A stretch of DNA of 64,000 nt, from contig NZ_AXVM01000006.1 of assembly GCF_000484635.1 (NCBI RefSeq), positions 248,001 through 312,000 on the forward strand, in the 5' to 3' direction. Under the pieces are notes generated by a model. That model did not search any database. It was not told the DNA's origin and was given only the letters and a program-made list of their open reading frames with translations. This DNA is from Comamonas badia DSM 17552. Lineage in GTDB: Bacteria > Pseudomonadota > Gammaproteobacteria > Burkholderiales > Burkholderiaceae_C. Shown piece by piece: positions 46,868 through 55,629 of this stretch. Position numbers and translations under genes: made by a program. How positions within the stretch are numbered: the first letter of the stretch is position 1; every line of letters starts with the position of its first letter.

Positions 46868-46906
46868 TTGCCAGAACATCCCGACCGACGGATGCTCGTC
46901 TGGCAA
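46868..46906 (+). promoter_or_regulatory. structured rho leader hairpin
   Basis: TTGCCAGA and TCTGGCAA form a perfect 8-bp stem, with ATCC and GGAT pairing inside the loop. It ends 56 bases before the rho start and is followed by a C-rich stretch and six T residues (46922-46927). Rho genes are commonly autoregulated by attenuation in the leader; this hairpin and pyrimidine tract may take part. Confidence 0.45.
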
Positions 46907-46962
46907 CCAGCCACCCTCCCCTTTTTTGCCCGACATTGCCACTCCCTGACCGGAGTCCATTC

Positions 46963-48225
46963 ATGCACCTGAACGAATTGAAGGCCCTGCACGTCTCCGA
47001 AGTGCTCAAGCAGGCCGAAGCCCTGGATATCGAAAACGGCGGCCGCATGCGCAAGCAGGAGCTGATGTTCGCCATCATCAAGAAGCGCGCCAAGAATGGC
47101 GAACAGATCTTCGCCGACGGCGTGCTCGAAATCCTGCCCGACGGCTTCGGCTTCCTGCGCAGCCCCGACACCAGCTACACCGCCAGCACCGACGACATCT
47201 ACATCAGCCCCAGCCAGGTGCGCCGCTTCAACCTGCACACCGGCGACATGATCGAAGGCGAGGTGCGCACGCCCAAGGATGGCGAGCGCTATTTCGCATT
47301 GAACAAGCTGGAAAAGGTCAACGGCGACCTGCCCGAGAAGAACAAGCACAAGGTGATGTTCGAAAACCTCACGCCGCTGTTCCCCAAGGAGCAGATGAAG
47401 CTGGAACGCGACATCAAGGGCGAGGAAAACATCACCGGCCGCATCATCGACATCATCGCGCCCATAGGCCGCGGCCAGCGCGCGCTGATCGTCGCGCCGC
47501 CCAAGAGCGGCAAGACGGTGATGATGCAGAGCATCGCGCACGCCATCACCGCCAACTACCCGGACGTGACGCTGATGGTGCTGCTGGTCGACGAGCGCCC
47601 CGAGGAAGTGACCGAGATGCAGCGCTCGGTGCGCGGCGAGATCATCGCCTCCACCTTCGACGAGCCCGCCACGCGGCACGTGCACGTGGCCGAGATGGTG
47701 ATCGAGCGCGCCAAGCGCCTGGTCGAACTCGGCAAGGACGTGGTCATCCTGCTCGACTCCATCACGCGCCTGGCGCGCGCCTACAACAACGTCGTGCCGT
47801 CCTCGGGCAAGGTGCTCACCGGCGGCGTCGATTCCAACGCGCTGCAGCGCCCCAAGCGCTTCTTCGGCGCGGCGCGCAACATCGAGGAAGGCGGCAGCCT
47901 CACCATCATCGCCACCGCGCTGGTCGATACCGGCAGCCGCATGGACGAGGTGATCTTTGAAGAATTCAAGGGCACCGGCAACAGCGAACTGCACCTGAAC
48001 CGGCGCCTGTACGAAAAGCGCGTGTTCCCGGCGATCGAACTCAACAAGAGCGGCACGCGCCGCGAAGAGCTGCTGCTCGCGCCCGAGATCCTGCAGAAGA
48101 CCCGCATCCTGCGCCAGTTCATGTACAACATGGACGAGATCGAATCGATGGAACTGATGATCAAGAAGATGCGCGAGACCAAGAGCAACGTCGACTTCTT
48201 CGAGGCCATGCGCCGCGGCGGCTGA
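46963..48225 (+). CDS. rho: transcription termination factor Rho
   Basis: 420 residues. The N-terminal RNA-binding domain includes [21 protein letters not shown]. The ATPase has Walker A APPKSGKT and the Walker B region [16 protein letters not shown]; the Q-loop and R-loop region is [19 protein letters not shown]. The hexamer terminates transcription. The start ATG 46963 ([14 protein letters not shown]) matches the family; an upstream in-frame start lies in the leader. Confidence 0.97.
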   Translation: MHLNELKALHVSEVLKQAEALDIENGGRMRKQELMFAIIKKRAKNGEQIFADGVLEILPDGFGFLRSPDTSYTASTDDIYISPSQVRRFNLHTGDMIEGEVRTPKDGERYFALNKLEKVNGDLPEKNKHKVMFENLTPLFPKEQMKLERDIKGEENITGRIIDIIAPIGRGQRALIVAPPKSGKTVMMQSIAHAITANYPDVTLMVLLVDERPEEVTEMQRSVRGEIIASTFDEPATRHVHVAEMVIERAKRLVELGKDVVILLDSITRLARAYNNVVPSSGKVLTGGVDSNALQRPKRFFGAARNIEEGGSLTIIATALVDTGSRMDEVIFEEFKGTGNSELHLNRRLYEKRVFPAIELNKSGTRREELLLAPEILQKTRILRQFMYNMDEIESMELMIKKMRETKSNVDFFEAMRRGG

Positions 48226-48234
48226 AGCTTCCGC

Positions 48235-48300
48235 ATGACGCAATGATCTCGCCGCGCTTGGATGACGGGGTGAGGCTGAAACCCGTCATTGCGTCATTTT
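48235..48300 (+). terminator. rho 3' palindrome with competing inner hairpin
   Basis: ATGACGCAATGA (48235-48246) and TCATTGCGTCAT (48286-48297) are exact 12-bp complements ending in a T-run. An alternative hairpin uses ATGACGGG (48262-48269) with CCCGTCAT (48282-48289), which shares bases with the outer arm, so the two folds exclude each other. Confidence 0.65.
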
Positions 48301-48303
48301 CCG

Positions 48304-48309
48304 TATAAT
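48304..48309 (+). promoter_or_regulatory. -10 box of the rpmE2 promoter
   Basis: A perfect TATAAT followed by GCGC, 72 bp before the rpmE2 start, the position expected for a ribosomal protein promoter. No convincing -35 is seen; the rho terminator stem overlaps its expected place. Confidence 0.6.
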
Positions 48310-48380
48310 GCGCAGTTTCCCGGAAAGTACGCTGCATGGTGCGGCGCGGCTCCCGAACCACACCACCCAAGGAATCCACC

Positions 48381-48635
48381 ATGCGTGAAGGCATTCACCC
48401 CGACTACCGCGAAGTGCTGTTCGTGGACCTGTCCAACGGCTTCAAGTTCGTCACCCGTTCGTGCGTGAACACGCGGGAAAAAGACACCTTCGAGGGCAAG
48501 GAATACCCGCTGTACAAGCTCGATACCTCCAGCGAATCGCATCCCTTCTACACCGGCACGCAAAAATCGGTGGACAACATGGGCGGCCGCGTGGAGAAAT
48601 TCCGCAACCGCTTTGGCCGCGGCGCCGCCAGATAA
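48381..48635 (+). CDS. rpmE2: 50S ribosomal protein L31, type B
   Basis: 84 residues: [20 protein letters not shown] at the start and [20 protein letters not shown] near the end. It lacks the zinc-binding cysteine cluster of type A L31, so it is the zinc-independent form. It follows rho, with its own -10 box and terminator. Confidence 0.95.
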   Translation: MREGIHPDYREVLFVDLSNGFKFVTRSCVNTREKDTFEGKEYPLYKLDTSSESHPFYTGTQKSVDNMGGRVEKFRNRFGRGAAR

Positions 48636-48682
48636 ACGCCCACCCAGCAACGCGTTCAGCGGGCGGCCCGCCCCGGCGCAAC

Positions 48683-48714
48683 AAGGCAGCCCGGTACGCC
48701 GCGCTGCCTTTTTT
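48683..48714 (+). terminator. intrinsic terminator after rpmE2
   Basis: AAGGCAGC, a 12-base loop and GCTGCCTT followed by TTTT: an 8-bp perfect stem with a continuous U-run. Confidence 0.85.
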
Positions 48715-48741
48715 GTCGTCTTCCGTGTTGACTTCCGACCT

Positions 48742-50457
48742 GTGATACGCCCCACCCCCGCCATCGTCGCCCAGGCTGCCGTGCGGCCGCTGCCACGCTG
48801 GGCCCTGCTGTTGCTGTGCGCCGCCTATGTGCTGGCCGGCTTCTTCGGGCGCGACCCGTGGCGCGGCGACGACATGCAGGCCTTCGGCTTCATGCGCGCG
48901 ATGGCGCTGGGCCAGACCGACTGGTCCGCCCCGCTGCTGGCCGGCCAGCCGCCGGAAACCGGCGGTCTGCTGCCACTGTGGCTGGGCGCCGGCGCGATGC
49001 GCCTGCTGGGCCATGGGCTGCCGCTTGAAATCGCCAGCCGCATCCCCTTCATCGCGCTGCTCGCGCTCACCCTCTTCGCCGCCTGGCATGCGGTCTATCA
49101 CCTGGCGCGCAGCCCGCTGGCCCAGCCGGTGGCCTTCGCCTTTGGCGGCGAGGCCGATCCGCACGGCTACGCCCGCGCCATCGCCGATGGCGGCCTGCTG
49201 GCATTGATCGCCTCGCTGGGGCTGGCGCAGTTCTCGCACGAGGCGACGAGCAACCTCACGCAACTGGCCAGCACCACGCTGCTGCTGTATGCCGCTGCGG
49301 CGCTGCGGCGCCACCGCGCCTTGCCGGGCGTGGCAGCCGCCGCGGGGCTGCTCGGCCTGACCCTGAGCGGTGCGCCGACCCTGGCGGTACTGCTGGGCAC
49401 GGGCAGTGCGGTCCTTGCCCTCACCGGCGATGGGCGCGATGGGCCGTGGCGCACGCGCCTGCGCAGCGCAGCCCTGCTGCTTGCATTCACCGCACTGGCC
49501 GCCGCATGGGCCACATGGCACGGCCTCTGGCGCTGGCGCATTGCCTTGCCCGGGAGTGCACAGGAATGGCTCGCCATCCCGCGCCTGCTGCTCTGGTTCA
49601 TCTGGCCGACCTGGCTGCTGACGCTGTGGACACTTTGGCGCTGGCGCCACCTGATCGCCGCGCGCGCGCACCATCTGCTGCTGCCGTTGTGGTTTGGGGG
49701 CGTGGCGCTCGCCGTCACCTGCCTGGTAGCGCCCTCCGATCGCGCGCTGCTGCAAGGGTTGCCGGCCTTCGCTGCCCTGGCCGCGTTTGCCCTGCCCACG
49801 CTCACGCGCAGCGTCTCGGCCATCATCGACTGGTTCACGCTGCTGTTCTTCAGCGTGGCCGCCATCACCGTCTGGGTGATCTGGCTGGCGGTGCAGACCG
49901 GCATCCCCGCCACACCGGCGGCCAACGTGGCGCGGCTGGCGCCCGGCTTTCAAAGCCACTTCGCGCTGCTCCCGTTCGCCGCGGCGCTGGCCGGCACGAT
50001 CGCCTGGTGCGCCCTGGTGCGCTGGCGCACCGCACGCCACCGCGCGGCCATCTGGAAGAGCCTGGTTCTTCCGGCAGGCGGTGCCGCGCTGGGCTGGGTG
50101 CTGCTGATGACGCTGTGGCTGCCGCTGCTCGACTACGGCCGCAGCTACGCGCCCCAGGTGGCGCTGCTGCGCCAGGCCATCACCGAGGCAAACGCCGGCG
50201 CCCCCCCGCGGGCCAACGACTGCGTGGCCGGCTACGGGCTCGACCAGCCCCTGGTCGCGGCGCTGATCTACCAGGGCGGGCTGGATGTCGCTGCGCCGGC
50301 GCAGGCGCATCGGTGCCACTGGGCCATCGTCGACCCGGACGCCGACGCGCAGATGTTCGAAGCCCTGCCGCCCGACGACTGGCAGCAGGTTGCCATCGTC
50401 ACGCGCCCCACGGACCGGCGCGACCAGCTCACCGTGCTGCGCCGGGCCGGACGCTAG
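48742..50457 (+). CDS. ArnT-like integral-membrane glycosyltransferase
   Basis: 571 residues from a GTG start with about twelve hydrophobic segments. The first periplasmic loop carries GRDPWRGDDMQAFGFM, the Arg-Asp-Pro...Asp pattern of the ArnT/PMT (GT83/GT39-like) family, which moves sugars from lipid carriers to lipid A or protein at the periplasmic face. A globular C-terminal domain follows the last helix (NDCVAGYGLDQPLVAAL). There is no ATG in a suitable place; GTG 48742 lies just before the first helix. Its stop overlaps the MATE start by one base (TAGTG). Confidence 0.75.
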   Translation: MIRPTPAIVAQAAVRPLPRWALLLLCAAYVLAGFFGRDPWRGDDMQAFGFMRAMALGQTDWSAPLLAGQPPETGGLLPLWLGAGAMRLLGHGLPLEIASRIPFIALLALTLFAAWHAVYHLARSPLAQPVAFAFGGEADPHGYARAIADGGLLALIASLGLAQFSHEATSNLTQLASTTLLLYAAAALRRHRALPGVAAAAGLLGLTLSGAPTLAVLLGTGSAVLALTGDGRDGPWRTRLRSAALLLAFTALAAAWATWHGLWRWRIALPGSAQEWLAIPRLLLWFIWPTWLLTLWTLWRWRHLIAARAHHLLLPLWFGGVALAVTCLVAPSDRALLQGLPAFAALAAFALPTLTRSVSAIIDWFTLLFFSVAAITVWVIWLAVQTGIPATPAANVARLAPGFQSHFALLPFAAALAGTIAWCALVRWRTARHRAAIWKSLVLPAGGAALGWVLLMTLWLPLLDYGRSYAPQVALLRQAITEANAGAPPRANDCVAGYGLDQPLVAALIYQGGLDVAAPAQAHRCHWAIVDPDADAQMFEALPPDDWQQVAIVTRPTDRRDQLTVLRRAGR

Positions 50458-51824
50458 TGCGCAAGCGTTCGGGCATCGCACAGCATGCGCTCACGGTACT
50501 CGTGGGCCAGCTGGCGGTCATGGCCTTTGGCGTGACCGACACCATCGTCACCGGGCGCTATTCGCAGGATTCGCTGGCCGCGCTGTCCATAGGCTCGGCC
50601 GTGTTCGTGAGCGTCTATGTCGCCGTCATGGGGCTGTTTCAGGCGCTGCTGCCGATCTGGGCCGAGCACCACGGCGCTGGCCGCCCCGTGGCCATCGGCG
50701 CCAGCGTGCGCCAGTCGTTGTATTTATGGCTGGCCGCATCGCTGCTGGGCATGGCCGTGCTTCTTTCGCCCGAGCCCATCCTTCGGGCCACGGAAGTGCC
50801 GCCCGCGCTGCGCGGCGAAGTCCGCAGCTACCTCGCCATCCTCGCCTTCGGCCTGCCGCCGGCGCTGCTGTTTCGCATCTACAGCACGCTGAGCCAGGCG
50901 GTGGATCGGCCGCAATTCGTCACCTGGCTGCAGATGGGCTCGCTGCTGCTCAAGGTCCCGCTGTCGCTGTGGTTCACCTTCGGCGGCGCGGGCCTTGCAC
51001 CGCAGGGCGCGCCCGGCTGCGCCTGGGCCACCTTCGCCGTCAACTATGCGCTGCTGGCCGTGGCGCTGGTGATGCTGCGCCGCCAGGGCGCCTTCCGCCC
51101 CCTGGCGCTCTGGCAGCCAATCGAGCGCCCCGACAGCGTGCAACACAAGCACTTTCTGCGGCTGGGCCTGCCCGCGGCGCTCTCGGTCATGGTGGAGGTC
51201 ACCTCGTTCACGCTGATGGCGCTGTTCATCGCGCGCCAGGGCGTGCTGGCCGCCGCCGCGCACCAGATCGCCGCCAACCTCGCCGCCGTGCTCTACATGG
51301 TGCCGCTGTCGCTCGGCATCGCGGTCAGCGCACATGTGAGCTTTTGCCGCGGCGCCGGCGACGAGGGCCAGGCGGCCCGCCTTGCATGGAAAGGATTTTT
51401 GGCTGCAGCGCTGATGGGGTGTGCGCTGGCAACTATTCTTGTGATAGCAAGAAAGCCCTTGAGCGCGCTCTACACCACCAACGCCGACGTCGCGCGGCTT
51501 GCGGCCCGGCTGCTCGTCTGGGTCGCCGCCTACCACGTGGCCGATGCGATGCAGACGCTGTGCATCTTCGTGCTGCGCAGCTACCGCATCACGCTCATGC
51601 CGCTGCTGGTGTACGGCGTGCTGCTCTGGGGCCTGGGCCTGGGCGGCGGCTATGCGCTGGCCTACCACGGCTGGGCCGGCTTCGGGCCGTGGCATTCCCC
51701 CGCGCCCTTCTGGGGCGCCAGTGCCGCAGCGCTGCTGCTCACGGCCACCGCCTTCGCCGGGCTGCTGCTGCTTGCCCTGCGCGCCCACACCGGCCGCGAC
51801 GAAGGCAAAAAATCGCCCTCGTGA
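50457..51824 (+). CDS. MATE-family efflux transporter
   Basis: 455 residues with about twelve membrane segments. Family features are MAFGVTDTIVTGRYSQDSLAA at the N-terminus and AAAAHQIAANLAAVLYMVPL in the second half. It should export drugs or lipids by Na+ or H+ antiport. The GTG start overlaps the stop of the glycosyltransferase gene by one base. A palindromic repeat (51391-51440) encodes part of a membrane helix (GFLAAALMGCALATILVIAR). It ends 23 bp before tRNA-Ser. Confidence 0.88.
   Translation: MRKRSGIAQHALTVLVGQLAVMAFGVTDTIVTGRYSQDSLAALSIGSAVFVSVYVAVMGLFQALLPIWAEHHGAGRPVAIGASVRQSLYLWLAASLLGMAVLLSPEPILRATEVPPALRGEVRSYLAILAFGLPPALLFRIYSTLSQAVDRPQFVTWLQMGSLLLKVPLSLWFTFGGAGLAPQGAPGCAWATFAVNYALLAVALVMLRRQGAFRPLALWQPIERPDSVQHKHFLRLGLPAALSVMVEVTSFTLMALFIARQGVLAAAAHQIAANLAAVLYMVPLSLGIAVSAHVSFCRGAGDEGQAARLAWKGFLAAALMGCALATILVIARKPLSALYTTNADVARLAARLLVWVAAYHVADAMQTLCIFVLRSYRITLMPLLVYGVLLWGLGLGGGYALAYHGWAGFGPWHSPAPFWGASAAALLLTATAFAGLLLLALRAHTGRDEGKKSPS
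51391..51440. repeat. palindromic repeat inside the MATE transporter gene
   Basis: TTGGCTGCAGCGC, TGATGGG, then GCGCTGGCAACTATT. In the reverse direction the 7995 copy reads TTGGCTGCCAGCGCTTGATG then GCGCTGGCAGCTATTG, a near-complete match including the loop. The element makes codons for a hydrophobic helix (residues about 312-328). Confidence 0.65.
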
Positions 51825-51847
51825 ACCGCTACAATCGACGACTCTGC

Positions 51848-51938
<91 letters not shown>

Positions 51939-52133
51939 GACTGCACGGCAACGTGTTTACAACCCACACAGATGATGGACGGTGTGAGCAACCCCATTTG
52001 CCACCCGTTTTTCATCGCATCAAGCCAGGGCTGTCGGTGCAAGAATAGACCGGCGCCATAATGCGTCCCCTTAAGGGCACGCTTTCGCGATCGATCCACT
52101 CCCAACCAGGTCAACGAACCAAGGACTACACGG

Positions 52134-52961
52134 ATGTCACTGCTGGCTCACCTGTCGGTCGAAGAGCTCGGGCACCTGTTGCAGACCATGGAGCGATCGC
52201 TGCAGGTTGACAGCCATTACGCGCTCTTCAATTGGTTGCACAAGGATGTGCAACGCCTGATTCCACATGAAGTCGTGATCGCGGCGTGGGGAGATTTTTC
52301 ACTGGGTCTGGTCTGTCACGACGTCGTCTCGTCGCTGGAGGGTTTTCGTACCCGCAGCTTCAGCGACACCACATTGCAGCCGTTCACAAGCTGGCTTTTC
52401 GATCGCTGGATGGGGCACCGTTTCCAGCCCTTCATCAATGAAGCGTTCACGGACTCCGCGCTCCAGAGTCTGGAAGGCGAAAGCACGATCCAGACCTTCC
52501 AGGACATGAAGACCGGCTTGGTCCACGGCATCAAGGATCAGCGCGGCCGCCACGACTGCCTGTATGTGTTGCTGACAGACAACGAACTGCCCGACAAGCG
52601 CAAGACGCTCGAATCACTGCGGTTTCTGCTTCCCTACATCGACGCATCATTCCGGCAGATATCGCACCTGCCAGGACAATACTACGGCCAGCCGCGCGAC
52701 ATACCTTCGTCGGGAAACGAAGCGGAGGACACTGACGGCAGCAACAACGCCGCCGTCGAGGAACTGAGCGCGCGCGAGCTCGAGATCATGGCATGGGTGC
52801 GCAAAGGCAAGACGAATTCGGAAATCGGCACCATCCTGGACATCAGCGCGTTCACCGTGAAGAACCACATGCAGCGCATCCTGAAGAAGCTCGATGTGCT
52901 CAACCGCGCACAGGCCGTGGCCATGATGGACAGTTACCGACATCCATCGCCACGCAAATAA
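52134..52961 (+). CDS. epsA: EpsA-type LuxR-family transcriptional regulator of the exosortase locus
   Basis: 275 residues. The N-terminal sensory part starts LSVEELGHLLQTMERSLQVD and includes VVIAAWGDF. The C-terminal LuxR helix-turn-helix is ELSARELEIMAWVRKGKTNS followed by TVKNHMQRILKKLDVLNRAQ. The architecture fits regulators found beside exopolysaccharide/PEP-CTERM loci (EpsA). It converges with the first VPLPA-CTERM gene. It is the obvious candidate to bind the 21-bp motif found before the three VPLPA genes. Confidence 0.82.
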   Translation: MSLLAHLSVEELGHLLQTMERSLQVDSHYALFNWLHKDVQRLIPHEVVIAAWGDFSLGLVCHDVVSSLEGFRTRSFSDTTLQPFTSWLFDRWMGHRFQPFINEAFTDSALQSLEGESTIQTFQDMKTGLVHGIKDQRGRHDCLYVLLTDNELPDKRKTLESLRFLLPYIDASFRQISHLPGQYYGQPRDIPSSGNEAEDTDGSNNAAVEELSARELEIMAWVRKGKTNSEIGTILDISAFTVKNHMQRILKKLDVLNRAQAVAMMDSYRHPSPRK

Positions 52962-52990
52962 AAAGCCCGCTGATGTCAGCGGGCTTTTTT
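52961..52990. terminator. bidirectional terminator between epsA and the VPLPA gene
   Basis: AAAAGCCCGCTGA and TCAGCGGGCTTTT pair over 13 bp, with A- and T-runs on both sides, so it works in both directions between the two convergent genes. Confidence 0.9.
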
Positions 52991-53016
52991 CCTGGGCTGG
53001 ACTACCCAGCCAAGAC

Positions 53017-53763
53017 TCAGGCTGCCAAGGCGCCCGGATCAGCCTTTTGCTTGCGGCGGCGTGCCAGACCACCCAGACCCAAGGCCGAGAGGAACATCAA
53101 GGCAGCGCCGGGGAGCGGGGTTGGGATGAAGGTCACCAAATCTTGCAACTTCGGATCAACGCCAAAATTCTCCAGCTTGACAATCTTGTACCCATCATTC
53201 CAAGCAGTCGGGTTAGCGTTGAGCCATGTCAGCCAATTTTGCGCCTGAGCGACCGCTTCGGCGCTGCGAGGGGCCGCCGTAGAAACCGCCTGGAAGTTGC
53301 CAGCATTCAAGTCATATGTGCTGTCTCCTCCAATCACTTCCCAAATTGCCAATTGCATTGCGGCAGACGTCACCCTGTCGGTCACAGAACCGCCGAACTC
53401 GGTAAACAGGCGCTTGAGTGAATTAGCCCAAGACTCCGCCAGAACGGTCGGTTCCTCGACCGTCGAGTAGTCGCTTGTCACCCCGGTTGGGAAGTGCCGC
53501 GCCACCTCAATGCACCAAGCGAGGATATTCTGCCCAGCAGTAAGTGGTGTGGTGTTATCAGCAGTATTGATATGAACATCAAACCCACCGACATACATGT
53601 CGGTGAACACACCCGGCGTGCGCGTCACGGACGCTTGAGTTTCGCCGCCGAACGCTCCTCCATTGTTGGTGAGATTGACCGTTTCCGCAAACGCCTGCGG
53701 CGCCGAGAACGTGAATGCCGCAACACACAGCGACGCGGCAAGGGTTTTACTAAACAGTTTCAT
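53017..53763 (-). CDS. VPLPA-CTERM exported protein 1 with thioester-like motif
   Basis: 248 residues. A signal peptide (SLCVAAFTFSAPQAFA) begins the protein. The sorting signal TPLPGAALMFLSALGLG, followed by GLARRRKQ, ends it: a PLP motif, a hydrophobic helix and an Arg cluster, as processed by exosortases. The middle has ILAWCIE (Cys84) and AMQLAIWEVIGGD (Gln137). The two motifs are shared with the other two VPLPA proteins here. It should be cut and anchored at the cell surface by XrtD. Function is unknown; a Cys-Gln thioester is possible. Confidence 0.82.
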   Translation of the reverse strand: MKLFSKTLAASLCVAAFTFSAPQAFAETVNLTNNGGAFGGETQASVTRTPGVFTDMYVGGFDVHINTADNTTPLTAGQNILAWCIEVARHFPTGVTSDYSTVEEPTVLAESWANSLKRLFTEFGGSVTDRVTSAAMQLAIWEVIGGDSTYDLNAGNFQAVSTAAPRSAEAVAQAQNWLTWLNANPTAWNDGYKIVKLENFGVDPKLQDLVTFIPTPLPGAALMFLSALGLGGLARRRKQKADPGALAA

Positions 53764-53829
53764 GGTCCATCCCTCGGACAGGTTTGAGAAAAACTATGGT
53801 GCTATCTTAATGCGAAGCCATTGACTACT

Positions 53830-53850
53830 GCAATGGCTCCATCGGACTAG
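53830..53850 (-). promoter_or_regulatory. shared 21-bp upstream motif, copy 1
   Basis: On the + strand it reads GCAATGGCTCCATCGGACTA then G. It lies 67 bp before the VPLPA protein 1 start. It matches copies before the other two VPLPA genes, including an invariant GCAATG and a nearly invariant GACTA(A/G) end. The GCAATG half also pairs with CCATTG upstream of it to form a 7-bp dyad. Confidence 0.65.
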
Positions 53851-53878
53851 TCGGCGCGTTGAACCTGCGGTTCCGCGC

Positions 53879-54661
53879 TCAGCAGGCCAAGGGTGACTTG
53901 GCGGCCTGCTTGCGGCGGGCCAGGCTGCCGAACCCCAGTGCCGACAGGAACAACAGTGCGGCCCCCGGCAGCGGCACTTCGCTGACCTGGACAAAGGTGA
54001 TCAGATCCTGCGCACCAGGCACCCACTTGCCGCGCTTGTAATACCCATCACTCTCCAGTTGCACCACCTGCCAGCCGATGGCCGTATCCTTGCCACTCTT
54101 GATGTCGGAAAGCCAGCTGTTGGCCAGGTTGGCGGCGTTGTTGAACGCCGCAGTGCCGCCACTGCCAGCCTGTTCCTTGACCTTGCCCGTCCTCACGTTG
54201 TAGTCATCACCGTAAACCAAATCCCAGATCGCCATCTGCATGGCAGCCGCGGCCGTGGTTTGCTGGGTTTTGGTTCCAGCCGTCAGATCCGCGCTGTGGG
54301 CGGTGAACAGCTTGAGCACCGAATCCACCCAGCTGGCGGTGACGCTCTCCACCACCGTATAGGTGTAGCTGGCGCCCTTGGAGACGGATTCCGTCAGCTC
54401 GACGCACCACGTCAACAGGGGCGAAGTCAGGCCATCCAGCACACTGCTGCCCGAATGCCCCGTGACCGTGACGTGCTGGGCGCCCACGCTCGTGCTCTGC
54501 CAGTTGGTGCCCGTGCCCGTATTCACGTCAACCTTCATCACCGTGCCCGGGTCGATGCCGTTCACCTTGACCGTCACCGTGGACGCGAAAGCTGCCGGCG
54601 CGGCCAGTACAAACGCCGCAGCACACGCCGTCGCCGCCAGCGTCTTGGTCAGAAAATTCAT
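53879..54661 (-). CDS. VPLPA-CTERM exported protein 2 with thioester-like motif
   Basis: 260 residues. A signal peptide (ATACAAAFVLAAPAAFA) begins it. The C-terminal signal EVPLPGAALLFLSALGFG then SLARRKQ ends it. The middle has LLTWCVELTES (Cys86) and AMQMAIWDLVYGDD (Gln142). The same arrangement recurs in the neighbouring VPLPA proteins, although the rest diverges, so the three are old paralogues. Predicted to be sorted by XrtD to the surface. Confidence 0.82.
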   Translation of the reverse strand: MNFLTKTLAATACAAAFVLAAPAAFASTVTVKVNGIDPGTVMKVDVNTGTGTNWQSTSVGAQHVTVTGHSGSSVLDGLTSPLLTWCVELTESVSKGASYTYTVVESVTASWVDSVLKLFTAHSADLTAGTKTQQTTAAAAMQMAIWDLVYGDDYNVRTGKVKEQAGSGGTAAFNNAANLANSWLSDIKSGKDTAIGWQVVQLESDGYYKRGKWVPGAQDLITFVQVSEVPLPGAALLFLSALGFGSLARRKQAAKSPLAC

Positions 54662-54734
54662 GGGTACCTACCTCTCGGAATCGATGGATTTGAAAAAATT
54701 ATGACCGGATGCTACATGACAGCCACCGGCTATC

Positions 54735-54755
54735 GCAATGGTCCTATCGACCTAA
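54735..54755 (-). promoter_or_regulatory. shared 21-bp upstream motif, copy 2
   Basis: On the + strand it reads GCAATGGTCCTATCGACCTA then A, 74 bp before the start of VPLPA protein 2. The region between motif and start also resembles that of copy 1 (a T-rich ATAATTTTTTCAAATCC versus CATAGTTTTTCTCAAACC), so a whole promoter is shared. Confidence 0.65.
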
Positions 54756-54842
54756 CGGCGCCATGCCAGTGTGGTGTTGCACGCTGGAGCGCCCAAAACA
54801 AAGCCCGCCTTGACGGCGGGCTCAGGGTTGCGTGAAGCTCAA

Positions 54843-55547
54843 TCAGGCGGCAGCAGGCTCCGACCCGGTTGCCTTGCGGCGTGCAAGCCCCAGTCCCAGG
54901 GCCGAGAGGAACATCAAGGCGGCGCCAGGCAGCGGCACGGCATTGACGACCGCCGTGATCTGGTCCTGCGCCGTAGTGCTGTTCAAGCGGATGATGCTGT
55001 AGCTGCCCTTCGCCGTATCGGTAGACAGTCCATCCAGCCAGCCTTGTGCAATCCCTATCGCACCACCACCCGCCGAATTGGCCTTGAAATTGCCCGCCGA
55101 AAGGTTCAGCGTGGTGTCACCCCCCACGATCTCCCAGATCGCCAGCTGCATGGCGGCAGAGGTAGCGGCCGTGGTCACGTCCGCATAGTGGTTGTTGAAA
55201 AGCTTGGTGAGGTTGTCATACACCGTGCCCGTCAGCCCGCGCACCACGTCATAGACATAGGAAGTGCCAAAACTCACCCCCTGGACCAAATCCACGCACC
55301 AGGTGAGGAGTGTCGAGCCGTTGGCAAACGTGGAATCCATCGGATTGACGACCGTCGTCTGGAACTGACCGGCACGCCCGCCGTAGGTCACCGCGGGGCT
55401 GAGCGACGTAATGTTGACGTTTTCATAGCCCGGAGTGAAGTTGTCGAAGTGAACCTTGACTTGCTCCGCCTGCACGCTCATGGCGGCGCATGCCAGCGCC
55501 ACGGAGCCCAGAGCGACGGAAACGGTCTTCATTGAGAAAAATTGCAT
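54843..55547 (-). CDS. VPLPA-CTERM exported protein 3 with thioester-like motif
   Basis: 234 residues. A signal peptide (VALGSVALACAAMSVQA) begins it. The C-terminal signal AVPLPGAALMFLSALGLG then LARRK ends it. The middle has LLTWCVDLVQG (Cys84) and AMQLAIWEIVGGD (Gln134). GGAGG nine bases before ATG 55547 decides the start. It lies 113 bp after the secretion ATPase gene and has its own copy of the shared upstream motif. Confidence 0.82.
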   Translation of the reverse strand: MQFFSMKTVSVALGSVALACAAMSVQAEQVKVHFDNFTPGYENVNITSLSPAVTYGGRAGQFQTTVVNPMDSTFANGSTLLTWCVDLVQGVSFGTSYVYDVVRGLTGTVYDNLTKLFNNHYADVTTAATSAAMQLAIWEIVGGDTTLNLSAGNFKANSAGGGAIGIAQGWLDGLSTDTAKGSYSIIRLNSTTAQDQITAVVNAVPLPGAALMFLSALGLGLARRKATGSEPAAA

Positions 55548-55629
55548 GATCAATAGCCTCCAGTGCGATTACATCCGGTTCACCATTTGATCCGGCTGAA
55601 TCAGACTGTAAGTAGCCTGCCGCAGTTGC

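Noticed and set aside
49446-51824. 792-codon frame that would fuse a new N-terminus to the MATE protein
   Set aside because: Its first about 335 codons are the wrong frame of the glycosyltransferase gene; the MATE protein starts well at GTG 50457.
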